From assembly GCA_965213765.1 (NCBI GenBank), contig OZ243926.1:2294001-2358000 (forward strand): DNA of 64,000 bases, in the 5' to 3' direction. A model generated the notes under the pieces. It was given only the letters and a program-made list of their open reading frames with translations, did no database searches and had not been told where the DNA came from. This document shows, in pieces, positions 1-8,762 of the stretch. Source of the DNA: JAJDXO01 sp965213765 (GTDB lineage Bacteria; Pseudomonadota; Alphaproteobacteria; Rhodospirillales; UBA2165). How positions within the stretch are numbered: position 1 is the stretch's first letter; each line of letters opens with the position of its first letter. The position numbers and the translations under genes were made by a program.

Positions 1-1
1 G

Positions 2-1216
2 GGCACCACCGCCAAGTCCGGCGTCATCCATAACGGCGAGGTGCTGACCATCGGCGATACGCTGGTAGGCGGGTACGAGCAAGGATTGCCCGTCCAGATC
101 GCCATGATGGATATCTTCGAGGTCGGCACCGGTGGCGGCAGCCTCGCCCTCTTGGATGAGTCCGGCGCCATTCATGTGGGGCCGGAAAGCGCCGGCGCCG
201 ACCCCGGCCCTGCCTGTTACGGCCTTGGCGGAACCCGGCCGACGGTGACGGATGCCAATCTTGTACTGGGACTCCTGGACGCGGACCGCTTTCTGGGCGG
301 CGAGATGAAATTGGACCGGGAAGCCGCCGAAAGGGCCATTGCGACGCAGGTTGCCGAGCCGCTCGGCCTTGATGTTACGGAGGCCGCCGAAGGTATTCTC
401 CGAATTGCGTCGACGGCCATGTCCTATGCGGTCAAGGGTGTCTCCACCGAGCGCGGGCTCGACGCGGCGAGCTTCTCCATGGTGGCCTATGGCGGTGCCG
501 GGCCTTTGCATGCCACCCAGGTCGCCCGCGAGATCGGGATGAAGACCATTATCGTCCCGTTATCGCCCGGGCACTTCTCGGCCTTCGGCATGTTGTTCTC
601 GGATCTTCGCTACGACTACGTCCGCACCGCGCCGGGCCGGCTGGCGGATATGGATTTTGGCGTGATGGAGCAAACCTACGGTGAAATGGCCGAACAGGGC
701 CGGGAGGCGATCCGTAAGACCTCCATCGAGCCCGAATCGATCATCATCTCGCGTGCCGCTGACATGCGCTATGTCGGTCAGGAGCACCCGGTCACGGTTC
801 CGCTTGATGATGAACTGTTTGCCAACGAGGACCGGGACGGCATCAAACAGGAGTTCGACAAGGTGCACCTCGAGCGCTACGGCACCAACGCGCCGGCCGA
901 GCCCGGCGAGATCGTCAGCCTGAGAAGCTCGGTTGTCGGGAAGATGCCGGTTCCCGAACTCCGGGCCTATCCAAACGAGGGTGCCGGCGGCGTCTCCGAT
1001 GCCGCGACCGGCAGCCGCCAAATCTACTTCGACAAGAACGCGGGCTATCAAGAGACGCCGTCCTTCGACCGCACCCTTTTGAAATCCGGCCACAAGATCG
1101 AGGGGCCCGCCGTTATCGAGGAACACGCGTCGACCACGGTCCTGTTTCCCGGCGACACCCTGGAGGTGGATGACTATCTCAACCTGATCATCACCGTGGC
1201 GGGGTATTCCTCATGA
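2..1216 (+). CDS. hyuA: Hydantoinase/oxoprolinase subunit A, 3' part (runs in from the left)
   Basis: The frame is open from base 2, so the true start lies outside the window; about 404 C-terminal residues are present of a usual ~690. The visible beginning (GTTAKSGVI) matches the ATPase-like part of HyuA proteins, and the segment near residues 160-170 (YGGAGPLHA) is a family signature. HyuA works with HyuB in ATP-dependent opening of cyclic amides such as hydantoins or 5-oxoproline. The stop overlaps the hyuB start as ATGA, which indicates translational coupling. The substrate cannot be told from sequence. Confidence 0.93.
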   Translation, partial: GTTAKSGVIHNGEVLTIGDTLVGGYEQGLPVQIAMMDIFEVGTGGGSLALLDESGAIHVGPESAGADPGPACYGLGGTRPTVTDANLVLGLLDADRFLGGEMKLDREAAERAIATQVAEPLGLDVTEAAEGILRIASTAMSYAVKGVSTERGLDAASFSMVAYGGAGPLHATQVAREIGMKTIIVPLSPGHFSAFGMLFSDLRYDYVRTAPGRLADMDFGVMEQTYGEMAEQGREAIRKTSIEPESIIISRAADMRYVGQEHPVTVPLDDELFANEDRDGIKQEFDKVHLERYGTNAPAEPGEIVSLRSSVVGKMPVPELRAYPNEGAGGVSDAATGSRQIYFDKNAGYQETPSFDRTLLKSGHKIEGPAVIEEHASTTVLFPGDTLEVDDYLNLIITVAGYSS

Positions 1217-2964
1217 CCGACTGGCGGAATTATCCGGGGACCGATCCGGTGACCACCGAGATCATCCGCAACGGCGTCCTGGCGGTAACCGAGGAAATGA
1301 AGAACAACCTCATGCGGACCGCCTACAACACCATCATCTACGAGGCGCTGGATTTCACCGTCGGCATCTTCACGCCCGAGGGGGAGACCGTCTCCATCGG
1401 TATCGGCCTGCCCATGTTCATCCGGGGGATGGCGGAGACGGTCAAGGCCAAGATCAAGCATTTTGGAGAGGATGGCATCAAACCGGGTGACATCTACGTC
1501 ACCAACGACGCGTACCTCACCGGCAGTCATCTTAATCACATGACCTTTACCCTGCCGATCTTTGACGACGGCCGGCTGGTGGGGTTCGCCTGCTGCATGG
1601 CTCACTGGATCGACATCGGCGGCACGCTCGGCGGGATGACCACGGACATCTATTCCGAAGGCCTGCAGGTACCTATCCTCAAATACCGGTCAGGGAACGT
1701 GGTCAACACGGATCTGGAGGAAATCATCCGCATGAACGTGCGCATTCCCTCCCGGGCCATGGGCGATCTTCGGGCTCAGGTAACGGCCGTCAGGACAGGC
1801 GAACGCCGCTTTCTGGAACTTGTGCGGCGTTATGGGTATGACGCCGTCCGGGACAGCATCGCCGCGATCATGGATCACGCCGAGGAGGCTTCCCGGCGCC
1901 GCACCCTCTCCATACCGGACGGTGTCTACGAGGCCGAGTCCTTCATGGATGATGACGGGATCGATGTCGGCCGCCAGATCCCCATTCGGGTGAAAGCGAT
2001 TGTCGAGGGAGACGAGATGACCATCGACCTCTCCGACGTCTCGGAACAAGTCCGCGGCTTCTACAACTCCGGGGTGACCACCGGCCATGCCTGTGCCCAG
2101 GTGGCCTTCAAGTGTATCGCCTCCCCGACCGACTATCCGATCAACGACGGCGCCTTCCGGAACCTCAAGACCATCGTCCCCATGGGCAAGGTGGTGAGCG
2201 CCGTCCGGCCGGCGCCCATGCGCTGGTGGATGACGTTTCCGATGACCGTCGTCGATACGGTCTTCAAGGCCTTGGAACCCGCCATCCCGGACAGAGTGAT
2301 CGCCGGGCATCACGCCGACCTCGTGGTGGTGATGTTCCACGGCATAAACCCGCGCAACCGGGAGTTCTTCATCGGCAACTTCGGCCCCCAGGGCGGCGGC
2401 TGGGGCGCCAAGCTCACCGAAGACGGCGCAAATGCCGTGGTCTGCATCAACGACGGCGACACTCACAACAACCCCATCGAGCAGGCTGAAACAAAGTCGC
2501 CGGTGCTGATCGAAAGCAACTGCTTGATCCAGGACTCGGGCGGGGCCGGCCGGCAGCGGGGCGGGCTCGGCATCGAGCGCGTCGTTCGCGCCCGAAGCGA
2601 TATTGTCGTCAACACGCAGATTGAACGGATGAACTGCCGCCCCTGGGGATTGGACGGGGGCGGCGACGCCACCGGCAACACGGTCGCGCTCGAACTGGAT
2701 GGAAAATGGAAAGAGGATTTTCCCAACGCCAAGGTATTGACCGCCCAGTTAAAGGAGGGTGAGGCGTTCCGGCTCAGGTCCGGCGGCGGCGGCGGCTTTG
2801 GTGACCCGTTGGACCGCCCGGCCGATATCGTCGCCGAAGATGTCCGGCAGGGTTATGTCTCCATCGAATCCGCGGAACGGGATTACGGCGTCATCGTCGA
2901 TCCGGAAACCCTGGCATTGGACGCCGAGGCGACCGGGACACTACGCGGCAAACGGCACGGCTGA
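1213..2964 (+). CDS. hyuB: Hydantoinase/oxoprolinase subunit B
   Basis: A 583-residue protein of full family length. It starts on the ATG that overlaps the hyuA stop by four bases. Recognisable HyuB segments are the N-terminal region with DFTVGIFTPEG, the YVTNDAYLTGSHLNH block around residue 100, the GPQGGGWGAK block near residue 395, and the C-terminal GGGGGFGDPLDR. It forms the partner subunit of HyuA. The gene ends convergently, 3 bp from a small minus-strand gene. A second hyuB end lies at the right edge of the window. Confidence 0.93.
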   Translation: MTDWRNYPGTDPVTTEIIRNGVLAVTEEMKNNLMRTAYNTIIYEALDFTVGIFTPEGETVSIGIGLPMFIRGMAETVKAKIKHFGEDGIKPGDIYVTNDAYLTGSHLNHMTFTLPIFDDGRLVGFACCMAHWIDIGGTLGGMTTDIYSEGLQVPILKYRSGNVVNTDLEEIIRMNVRIPSRAMGDLRAQVTAVRTGERRFLELVRRYGYDAVRDSIAAIMDHAEEASRRRTLSIPDGVYEAESFMDDDGIDVGRQIPIRVKAIVEGDEMTIDLSDVSEQVRGFYNSGVTTGHACAQVAFKCIASPTDYPINDGAFRNLKTIVPMGKVVSAVRPAPMRWWMTFPMTVVDTVFKALEPAIPDRVIAGHHADLVVVMFHGINPRNREFFIGNFGPQGGGWGAKLTEDGANAVVCINDGDTHNNPIEQAETKSPVLIESNCLIQDSGGAGRQRGGLGIERVVRARSDIVVNTQIERMNCRPWGLDGGGDATGNTVALELDGKWKEDFPNAKVLTAQLKEGEAFRLRSGGGGGFGDPLDRPADIVAEDVRQGYVSIESAERDYGVIVDPETLALDAEATGTLRGKRHG

Positions 2965-2967
2965 TGC

Positions 2968-3186
2968 CTAATCGCCGAGTTTGATGTTCACTGAAGCGGC
3001 GCCGCCGCCGCAGCAGGGGCAGGACATGTTTGCCAGTATGGTCCGGCGGTCTTCCTCGGATATATCGCTCTTATCGAGAAGCTCCTGCACCTGGCGAACG
3101 AAATTATCATGCAGCGAGCCACCCGTCTGTACGCGGTCATGCTCTCGATCGTCACTTGGATTTTCCGAACGCTGCGTTGCCGCCAT
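2968..3186 (-). CDS. Small protein with a C-terminal CPCC metal-binding-like motif
   Basis: A 72-residue protein with no family I can name. The first 25 residues are hydrophilic. Residues 26-50 look like a charged amphipathic helix (DNFVRQVQELLDKSDISEEDRRTI is the region). The end carries MSCPCCGGG, a CxCC arrangement that could bind zinc or another metal. It sits tail to tail with hyuB, 3 bp apart, and its 5' end faces the truncated TauE gene. The ribosome-binding site is weak. The residue pattern looks like a real protein rather than an antisense reading, but expression is not shown. Confidence 0.55.
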   Translation of the reverse strand: MAATQRSENPSDDREHDRVQTGGSLHDNFVRQVQELLDKSDISEEDRRTILANMSCPCCGGGAASVNIKLGD

Positions 3187-3222
3187 TTGATCCCGGCTGC
3201 CCGTCGCACACCCACTGCTCGA

Positions 3223-3687
3223 ATGGAGCCTATGGGTTTAGGGGCGGCATTCCAAGACGCAACCGCCGTCGCCGTCGGCTTCATGGCGTTGCTGGCGACC
3301 GGCCTGTTTGAGCGGTTTCCAATTTTCACCCGGGACAGCAAGTGGCGGCGGGGTGCGGCCGGAGGTGTCTCCGGCATTCTCAACTCGACCCTGGCCATGC
3401 CGGGTCCTCCAATCGCCGCCTACACGACCGCCATCCGCCAGGACAATGAGACCGTTCGCGCAACGACCCTGACCGCCTTTCTGATCGCCTATCCGATCTC
3501 TTTCGCCTTGCAGTGGGCCGTCGCCGGTTTATCGGAAACCGTCATGCCGCTTGTCCTTGCATTGGCGCTGCCAACAGCCGGCGGCACCCTTCTCGGACTA
3601 TTCCTGGGCAAGCTTCTGCCGGAATGGATATTCCGGATCGTCGTCATCTTGTTTCTGGTGGCGAGCGTGATCAGCCTGATCGTGTAA
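3223..3687 (+). pseudogene. TauE/SafE-family permease, C-terminal fragment
   Basis: About 154 residues contain the second half of a TSUP (sulfite exporter TauE/SafE-like) membrane protein: a hydrophobic start, the conserved GAAGGVSGILNS-like loop followed by PGPPIAAY, and three further membrane segments to the end. Complete members have about 250 residues and begin with a glycine-rich membrane hairpin. That half is absent, and the DNA upstream is occupied by the small CPCC gene on the other strand. I start it at ATG 3223; ATG 3232 is equally possible. It is most likely a broken gene. Confidence 0.7.
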
Positions 3688-3734
3688 AACTCATGCCCGC
3701 ATCGGGCCGTCCGCGGACCGCGACGGTCAAGGGT

Positions 3735-3820
3735 ATAATGTCCGCTTATGGCCGAGTCTGTTGATAAACCTGAATATTCGGGATTTTCCGATGTCCGCTT
3801 TTGGTAATAGCGGACATTAT
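3735..3820. repeat. Nested inverted repeat (12-bp arms)
   Basis: ATAATGTCCGCT at 3735-3746 is matched exactly by its reverse complement at 3809-3820. A second copy of ATGTCCGCT at 3791-3799 can pair with the same right arm (3809-3817) across a short loop. Two alternative hairpins therefore compete for one arm. It lies between the end of the TauE fragment and the end of dctM, which converge here, so a bidirectional terminator or a REP-like element are both possible. Confidence 0.6.
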
Positions 3821-3892
3821 GTTCCCCCTGGGGTGTCAAGTAACATGGTAATTCCCCATTGATATCGTCGAACGGCTACGGTTTTCCTTCGG

Positions 3893-5206
3893 TCACAATG
3901 TCGACATTCCCAAAAGTTCGGGCAGCCAAAGCGCCAATGCCGGGAACGAGGCGACAATGGCGAGCCGTATGAGGTCCGCGGCGAAAAACGGCCCGATGCC
4001 GTAGAAGATCGTCTGCAGCGGAATGTCCGGTCTCATCCCGTGCAGCACGAATGGAATGATGCCGATGGGCGGCGTCGTCTGACCGATCTCGATGACCATG
4101 ATGTTGATGACCCCCCACCAGATCGGATTGAAGCCGAGATCGATCATCAGGGGGAAGACAACCGGCAAGGTAATGATCATCGCGGCGACCGTATCGAAGA
4201 TGGCGCCCAGGATGATGTACATCACCAACAGCAGGAACAGCACCATGGCCGGAGAAAGCCCGGCGTCCCGGATGCCGCCGGCGAGGGTTTCGGGCAGCTG
4301 GGTGATGGTGATGAACGCCGAGAAGATGTTGGCGCCGAAAATGATGATGTAAATGAACCCGGTGGTTGCCGCCGTCTGGCCGAGGACCCGGCGGACCGTC
4401 GGCCAGTTGAGCTGGCCTCGATACCAGGTAAACAGGATGGCGAAGATGCAGCCGACCGCCGCCGCTTCGAGGACCGTGAACACGCCCCCGTAAATGCCGC
4501 CCGAAACGACGAAGGCCAAAACGATCACCCCCCACGCGCCGGTGATCACCGGCAACCGCCGCGCCCAGGCGAGACGCGCACCGGACGGCGCCATGTCGGG
4601 CCGGACGCGGACCAGGATGGCGATAGCGATGAAGTAGATGGCAATCGAGATAAGCCCGGGAATAATCGCGGCGGTGAACAGGGCGATAACGAATTGCTCG
4701 GTCAGGACGCCGTAGAGCAGCATCAGGTTGGACGGCGGGATGAGGATGCCGAGGGTGCCGCCCGCGGCGATGCAGCCGATGGCGAGGGACGGCTTGTACT
4801 TTCGGTCGAGCATTTCGGGGAGGGCGACCCGCATGAAAGTGGACGCGGTGGCGATGGATGAGCCGCAGACCGCACCGAAGCCGCCGCACCCGGCGACGGT
4901 CGCCATGGCGAGGCCGCCCCGATAATGGCCGACGAAGCCGTGGAACAAGCGATAGAGATCGCCTGACAATCCTGCCGCGGAAGCAAAACTGCCCATCAGG
5001 AGAAACATGGGGATCGCGGCAAGGCTCTGATTGACCAGCAGATCGGTGGGCGTGGTGGCGAAGATGCTGGTCGCGCCCTCGATGCCGATCATCGCCCAAA
5101 GACCGAAGAAGCCGGCGACCGCCATCGCGATGCCGATGGGCACATGCAACGCGATGAGGATGAACATGAATACGATGCCGAGGCTGCCGAGCGTAATGGG
5201 GTCCAT
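3893..5206 (-). CDS. dctM: TRAP transporter large permease
   Basis: A 437-residue, very hydrophobic DctM-type protein of normal length. It is the channel-forming subunit of a sodium- or proton-driven importer for a small organic acid. Family features are the N-terminal membrane helix, the GFGAVCGSSIATASTF region near residue 110, the GGTLGILIPPS loop near residue 150, and the late GQTTPPIGIIPF loop. It is the last gene of dctP-dctQ-dctM and starts 30 bp after dctQ. The upstream decarboxylase gene suggests a carboxylated aromatic ligand, but this is inference. Confidence 0.95.
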   Translation of the reverse strand: MDPITLGSLGIVFMFILIALHVPIGIAMAVAGFFGLWAMIGIEGATSIFATTPTDLLVNQSLAAIPMFLLMGSFASAAGLSGDLYRLFHGFVGHYRGGLAMATVAGCGGFGAVCGSSIATASTFMRVALPEMLDRKYKPSLAIGCIAAGGTLGILIPPSNLMLLYGVLTEQFVIALFTAAIIPGLISIAIYFIAIAILVRVRPDMAPSGARLAWARRLPVITGAWGVIVLAFVVSGGIYGGVFTVLEAAAVGCIFAILFTWYRGQLNWPTVRRVLGQTAATTGFIYIIIFGANIFSAFITITQLPETLAGGIRDAGLSPAMVLFLLLVMYIILGAIFDTVAAMIITLPVVFPLMIDLGFNPIWWGVINIMVIEIGQTTPPIGIIPFVLHGMRPDIPLQTIFYGIGPFFAADLIRLAIVASFPALALWLPELLGMSTL

Positions 5207-5236
5207 CAGCCTGCCTCCGCCGCGATATGCCGAACG

Positions 5237-5770
5237 CTAAATCTCATGGGATTCGCCTTCGATCTCGACCGCCTCGCCGGCCACCGCCTGATATACGGCA
5301 TGAACCAGGACACCGAACTGCACGACCGCGGCGATAAAGACCACCACCGCCACCACCCACCACCACGGCCACTGGGGCACCTCGAGTACACCCGAGGCGA
5401 GGCCGTTCTCGGTCACCCGTATGGCAAACAGGATGAACTGCCAACTGTAGAGCACCATGGCGAACAGCGTGATTGTCGCGCCGACCACCTCGAGCCAGAG
5501 ATGGCTGCGCACGCCGAGCGCGCGGCCCAGAAACCGGATGGTGACCAGATGCTTGCCCACCAGGCAGAGGGGAAAGAAGCTGGTGATGACGATGGCTATG
5601 TTGTAGCGGTTCAAATCGTCGACGGCGAGTACCGGCGCGTTGAAAATCCACCGCATGACGACGTCGCCGGTGATCGACGCGGCAATGACGATCACCGCCA
5701 CTGCGCCGATCAACGCGACCCAATCCATGCTGCGGCCCATGCGGCCGCGAGGTCCCAGAAAACTATCCAT
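5237..5770 (-). CDS. dctQ: TRAP transporter small permease
   Basis: A 177-residue protein with about four membrane helices, the usual DctQ layout (MDWVALIGAVAV at the start, the last helix before residue 150). The frame is open further upstream, but ATG 5770 is preferred. It is preceded by an AAGG-type ribosome-binding site and gives normal length, whereas the extra upstream residues look non-coding and overlap the hairpin behind dctP. DctQ bridges DctM to the binding protein. Confidence 0.9.
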   Translation of the reverse strand: MDSFLGPRGRMGRSMDWVALIGAVAVIVIAASITGDVVMRWIFNAPVLAVDDLNRYNIAIVITSFFPLCLVGKHLVTIRFLGRALGVRSHLWLEVVGATITLFAMVLYSWQFILFAIRVTENGLASGVLEVPQWPWWWVVAVVVFIAAVVQFGVLVHAVYQAVAGEAVEIEGESHEI

Positions 5771-5792
5771 GAAAAACACCTTGCGCGCCGAA

Positions 5793-5826
5793 CCGGCGCA
5801 GCGGCCGCGATGGACCGCTGCGCCGG
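5793..5826 (-). promoter_or_regulatory. Intercistronic hairpin between dctP and dctQ
   Basis: CCGGCGCAGCGG at 5793-5804 pairs perfectly with CCGCTGCGCCGG at 5815-5826, a 12-bp stem with a 10-nt loop. It sits in the gap between the end of dctP and the start of dctQ. No U-run follows, so it is more likely an mRNA 3'-stabilising structure or partial attenuator than a full terminator. Similar hairpins follow other binding-protein genes in this window. Confidence 0.75.
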
Positions 5827-5847
5827 ATGACGCCGGTTGCCGAGGGC

Positions 5848-6864
5848 TTAGGAGCTCGAGTTCACCTGTTTGATGATCTTCTGGATTGCGTCGTACTTGC
5901 GCTGTCCGTCCTTGACCCGCGCGATCCAATCATTGTGCAGGACTTGGAACTTCTTGCGAAGCGCGGCCTCTTCGGCGCCGGCGGGCTTGAGGATGGTCTT
6001 GCCCTTCTCGGCCTCGGACTTGCGGACCCGGACCTGGTTGCCTTGGTTGATACCGCCCATGGTCTTGGCGAGGGCCAGCCCCGAATGCTTGTCAAATGAC
6101 CGGCGGGCCGCCGCGGGCAGGGCATCATATTTGTCCTTCCGGATGCCGAGTACGAACGAGCGAACGCCCGACGGGACATCCACATGGGTCTTCAACAGCG
6201 GTTCCAGGCGGAATGTGCGAAGCGCCGACCAGCCCGACAGCAGGCCGGTGATGACGCCCCTGTTCAGGCCCTCGGCCACCGCGGGGATGCCCATGCTGAC
6301 GGGCGAGCCGCCGAGAATGGAGATCACCTTGGCTTCCTCGGGTCCCGCGGCGCGGATCTTGTTGCCCTTGAGGTCGCCGATGGTGTTCAGCTTCACCGAC
6401 AAGTGGATGCCGCCGTTGTCATTGGTGAAGACGGTGGCCACGTGGAGCTTCTCCGTTCCGGTCAGCAGCCCGGCCTCATGGGCGCGCCAGGCGATTTCCG
6501 AGCCTTTGTCGGGATCCGGGAACATGTAGGGCAGCGAAAACACCGTGTAGTCGGGGAACAGTTTCGCGGTGTAGGCGGGCAGGATTTGCGCGCCGTCCTG
6601 GATGCCGCCGAGCACCGCCTCGTATTGCTTGGCGAGACTCCGCACCAGCGAACCACCCCAGAATGTCTTGATTTCCAGCGTGCCGCCGGAATCCCTGGCC
6701 ACGGCGTCCGCCCAGGGCTGCAGGCCCTTGCGGATCAGCGACGACTTCGCCGGCGTGCGCGATCCAATCCGCAAGGTGTTGTCGGCGGCGTCGACCGGCG
6801 GCGCGAAGCTGATGCCGGTGACGATGACGGCCGCACCGGCGGCCAGCAAAGTGGCTTTCTTCAT
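5848..6864 (-). CDS. dctP: TRAP transporter substrate-binding protein
   Basis: A 338-residue DctP-family periplasmic protein. Residues 1-26 are a Sec signal peptide ending in VDAADN. The family core is visible in the FWGGSLVRS region near residue 65, and in LKGNKIRAAGPEEAKV followed by GGSPVSMGIPAVAEGLNRGVI around residues 165-200. The start has a strong GGGAGGAAG ribosome-binding site. It is the first gene of dctPQM and lies 150 bp downstream of the UbiD-family gene on the same strand. The ligand is unknown. Confidence 0.93.
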   Translation of the reverse strand: MKKATLLAAGAAVIVTGISFAPPVDAADNTLRIGSRTPAKSSLIRKGLQPWADAVARDSGGTLEIKTFWGGSLVRSLAKQYEAVLGGIQDGAQILPAYTAKLFPDYTVFSLPYMFPDPDKGSEIAWRAHEAGLLTGTEKLHVATVFTNDNGGIHLSVKLNTIGDLKGNKIRAAGPEEAKVISILGGSPVSMGIPAVAEGLNRGVITGLLSGWSALRTFRLEPLLKTHVDVPSGVRSFVLGIRKDKYDALPAAARRSFDKHSGLALAKTMGGINQGNQVRVRKSEAEKGKTILKPAGAEEAALRKKFQVLHNDWIARVKDGQRKYDAIQKIIKQVNSSS

Positions 6865-6970
6865 GGTATACTTCCTCCCTGTGTTCGGCCTTCAGAATGG
6901 CCGGCGTGTTTGGCGTCGTTGCGCAACCGCTCGGGCCCGCAACCACGCTCGATTACCCAAAAAATCCTAG

Positions 6971-6982
6971 GACTGATCAGTC
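6971..6982. promoter_or_regulatory. Perfect 12-bp palindrome, candidate operator
   Basis: GACTGATCAGTC is a perfect palindrome in the gap upstream of dctP; a second short palindrome, ATGATCAT, follows at 7000-7007. Their place between the UbiD-family gene and dctP suits regulator binding. No regulator gene lies nearby, so this is a weak call. Confidence 0.3.
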
Positions 6983-7013
6983 TGCCCGTCAATTTGAGCA
7001 TGATCATAATTTC

Positions 7014-8618
7014 TCAGAGCTCGTTGGGGTCGTGATCCATTTCTCCGACTGCGGCGGTGAGGCCCTTCTCGCCGCCGGTGAGGTGATATTTGCCGTCCCG
7101 GTCCCGGCCGAGCCTGGCCTCATCGCGTAATTCGTCCAGGGCACACGCGACCTCGCGGCCATCGAGGCTGCCGACCGCCTCCATGACGTCGGCGAAGTAG
7201 AGGGGCTCCGCCTCCAGGGCTTGCTCGACGGTTTGGTAGCGCGCCTGGCCCTCGAACTTTTTCGCCTGTGGCCGCTGTGCGGTCACCCGGTCCTTGGTTT
7301 CCATGGGACGGGTGCAGTCGAAACCGGCCTTGGCGCCGGTGCGTTCACCCAATAGAGACGGGTCCATGGTCATGCCCTGCATGCCCTCAATGATCATGAT
7401 GTCCCGATGGGCTTGGAACCGGGTGCCGAACGCCCATTCCGTCTGACGGTCGTCGAAGATGTCGATGTCCTCGTCATAGACGAACACGTGCTTTACGCGC
7501 ATCACTTTGCCGAAGACGGCGGTGATGGCATTGCGGGCCTCGCCGTGCCGGGTCTGACGCATGGCGACTCTGACCGTCTGGGCACCGCCCGAGTTGGTCA
7601 TCATGCGGACCGCCACCGGCTCCTTTATGGTCTGGCGGAGAAGGCCTAGAATTTCGGCTTCGGTGCGTAGCGTGTTCATGTTGTTGGAGTCGCAGCGCTC
7701 CAGAATTCGCCCGGAGCCGTGGAGCAGAGACTGGTGCAGGACATCCCTGCGCATAGTGATGGCGGTGCAGGTGAAAACAGGGTCCTGATGCATGGGTCCG
7801 TAATATCCCATGTACTCCCCATAGGGCCCTTCGGGCTCGACATAGCCGCGCTCGTCCAAATAGCCCTCGAGAACCATTTCGGCGTCGGCCGGAATCTTGA
7901 TGTCGTTGGTCACGCTCTTGACCAGCGGCACCGGCTCGCCGCGGAGCGTGCCGACTTCCTCGATCTCGTTGCCCGGCCGCCGCATGCCCGCGCCCATTTG
8001 GTCCAACGGGTGGGCGCCGACGGTGAACGTGATGGGCAGCTTTTCGCCGCGTGCAAGCACCTTTTTGTAGATGCGCTTGAGATCCGAAGGCGCGGTGACG
8101 TTGGTACCTGTCTGAAATTTGTTGCGAAGGCTCAGCCGCCGGGCGCCCACATTCGTGTCGCCCGTGTCGGGGTCGATGGCGTGATCGATGCCGCAGGTCA
8201 AATACACGCTGCCGTCGAACTCGTGCTGGGGATGAAACGGCAGCTTTGTGAGGTCCACGTCGTCGCCGGTGATGGTCACTTCATGGACCGGCGCTTCATC
8301 CGACGGCACCTCGATAACCGGCTGCTTGTTGGCAATCCGGCGGAGAAATTCGTCGGCCACCGTGTCCGGTGTCGCATCGAACGCCGCGGCGAGACGCCGG
8401 CGTCCCCCGCAAACCGCGGCTGCGATCTCGAAATGCTCCGGTCCTGCATCCTTGAACAGGACACACTTGTCGGTCGCCTCGATTATGGAACTCATGTGCG
8501 CCAACGGCACCGGCTCGTCATGCACATCGACCTCGCCCATGTCGATCAATCGCTCGACGAACCGGCGCAGGCGGAACTTGTCAAAATCCACTTTGGAACT
8601 GACGGCTGTGTCAGGCAT
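7014..8618 (-). CDS. UbiD-family prenyl-FMN-dependent decarboxylase
   Basis: A 534-residue UbiD-like (de)carboxylase. Members use prenylated FMN and a divalent metal to decarboxylate aromatic, heteroaromatic or alpha,beta-unsaturated acids. Family features are the PFHPQHEFDGSVYLTCGI region near residue 130, the PEGPYGEYMGYYGPM segment near residue 260 and the later WAFGTRFQAHRD region. The start has a GGGGAGGAAG site. No UbiX-type prenyl-FMN synthase gene is in the window. It is divergent from the Rieske oxygenase genes and upstream of dctPQM, which suggests a common substrate. It may act on a furan- or benzene-carboxylate, but that is a guess. Confidence 0.9.
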   Translation of the reverse strand: MPDTAVSSKVDFDKFRLRRFVERLIDMGEVDVHDEPVPLAHMSSIIEATDKCVLFKDAGPEHFEIAAAVCGGRRRLAAAFDATPDTVADEFLRRIANKQPVIEVPSDEAPVHEVTITGDDVDLTKLPFHPQHEFDGSVYLTCGIDHAIDPDTGDTNVGARRLSLRNKFQTGTNVTAPSDLKRIYKKVLARGEKLPITFTVGAHPLDQMGAGMRRPGNEIEEVGTLRGEPVPLVKSVTNDIKIPADAEMVLEGYLDERGYVEPEGPYGEYMGYYGPMHQDPVFTCTAITMRRDVLHQSLLHGSGRILERCDSNNMNTLRTEAEILGLLRQTIKEPVAVRMMTNSGGAQTVRVAMRQTRHGEARNAITAVFGKVMRVKHVFVYDEDIDIFDDRQTEWAFGTRFQAHRDIMIIEGMQGMTMDPSLLGERTGAKAGFDCTRPMETKDRVTAQRPQAKKFEGQARYQTVEQALEAEPLYFADVMEAVGSLDGREVACALDELRDEARLGRDRDGKYHLTGGEKGLTAAVGEMDHDPNEL

Positions 8619-8713
8619 CGTGTCTTCCTCCCCTATGCAGGCTTTAGTATTGGCCGCTTATCGGACACAATGAACCCAACCTGCTTACCGGTAAAGCGCC
8701 CAGCTTGATTTGT

Positions 8714-8723
8714 GATCATGATC
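8714..8723. promoter_or_regulatory. Palindrome GATCATGATC in the divergent promoter region
   Basis: This perfect 10-bp palindrome lies 40 bp before the Rieske alpha-subunit start, in the 144-bp gap shared with the UbiD-family gene. It resembles the ATGATCAT palindrome upstream of dctP. It is a possible operator for coordinated control, with positional support only. Confidence 0.3.
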
Positions 8724-8762
8724 CGTTTTTCATAGTGTCGTTGATGGGAGGGTGTCGGCAAG

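Noticed and set aside
4040..4861. Plus-strand frame rich in Asp, Glu, Gly and Arg
   Set aside because: Antisense to dctM; composition is that expected from the complement of a hydrophobic membrane-protein gene.
3876..5099. 407-residue minus-strand frame, rich in Arg and His
   Set aside because: A shifted frame within dctM; the overlapping dctM frame has full family motifs and length.
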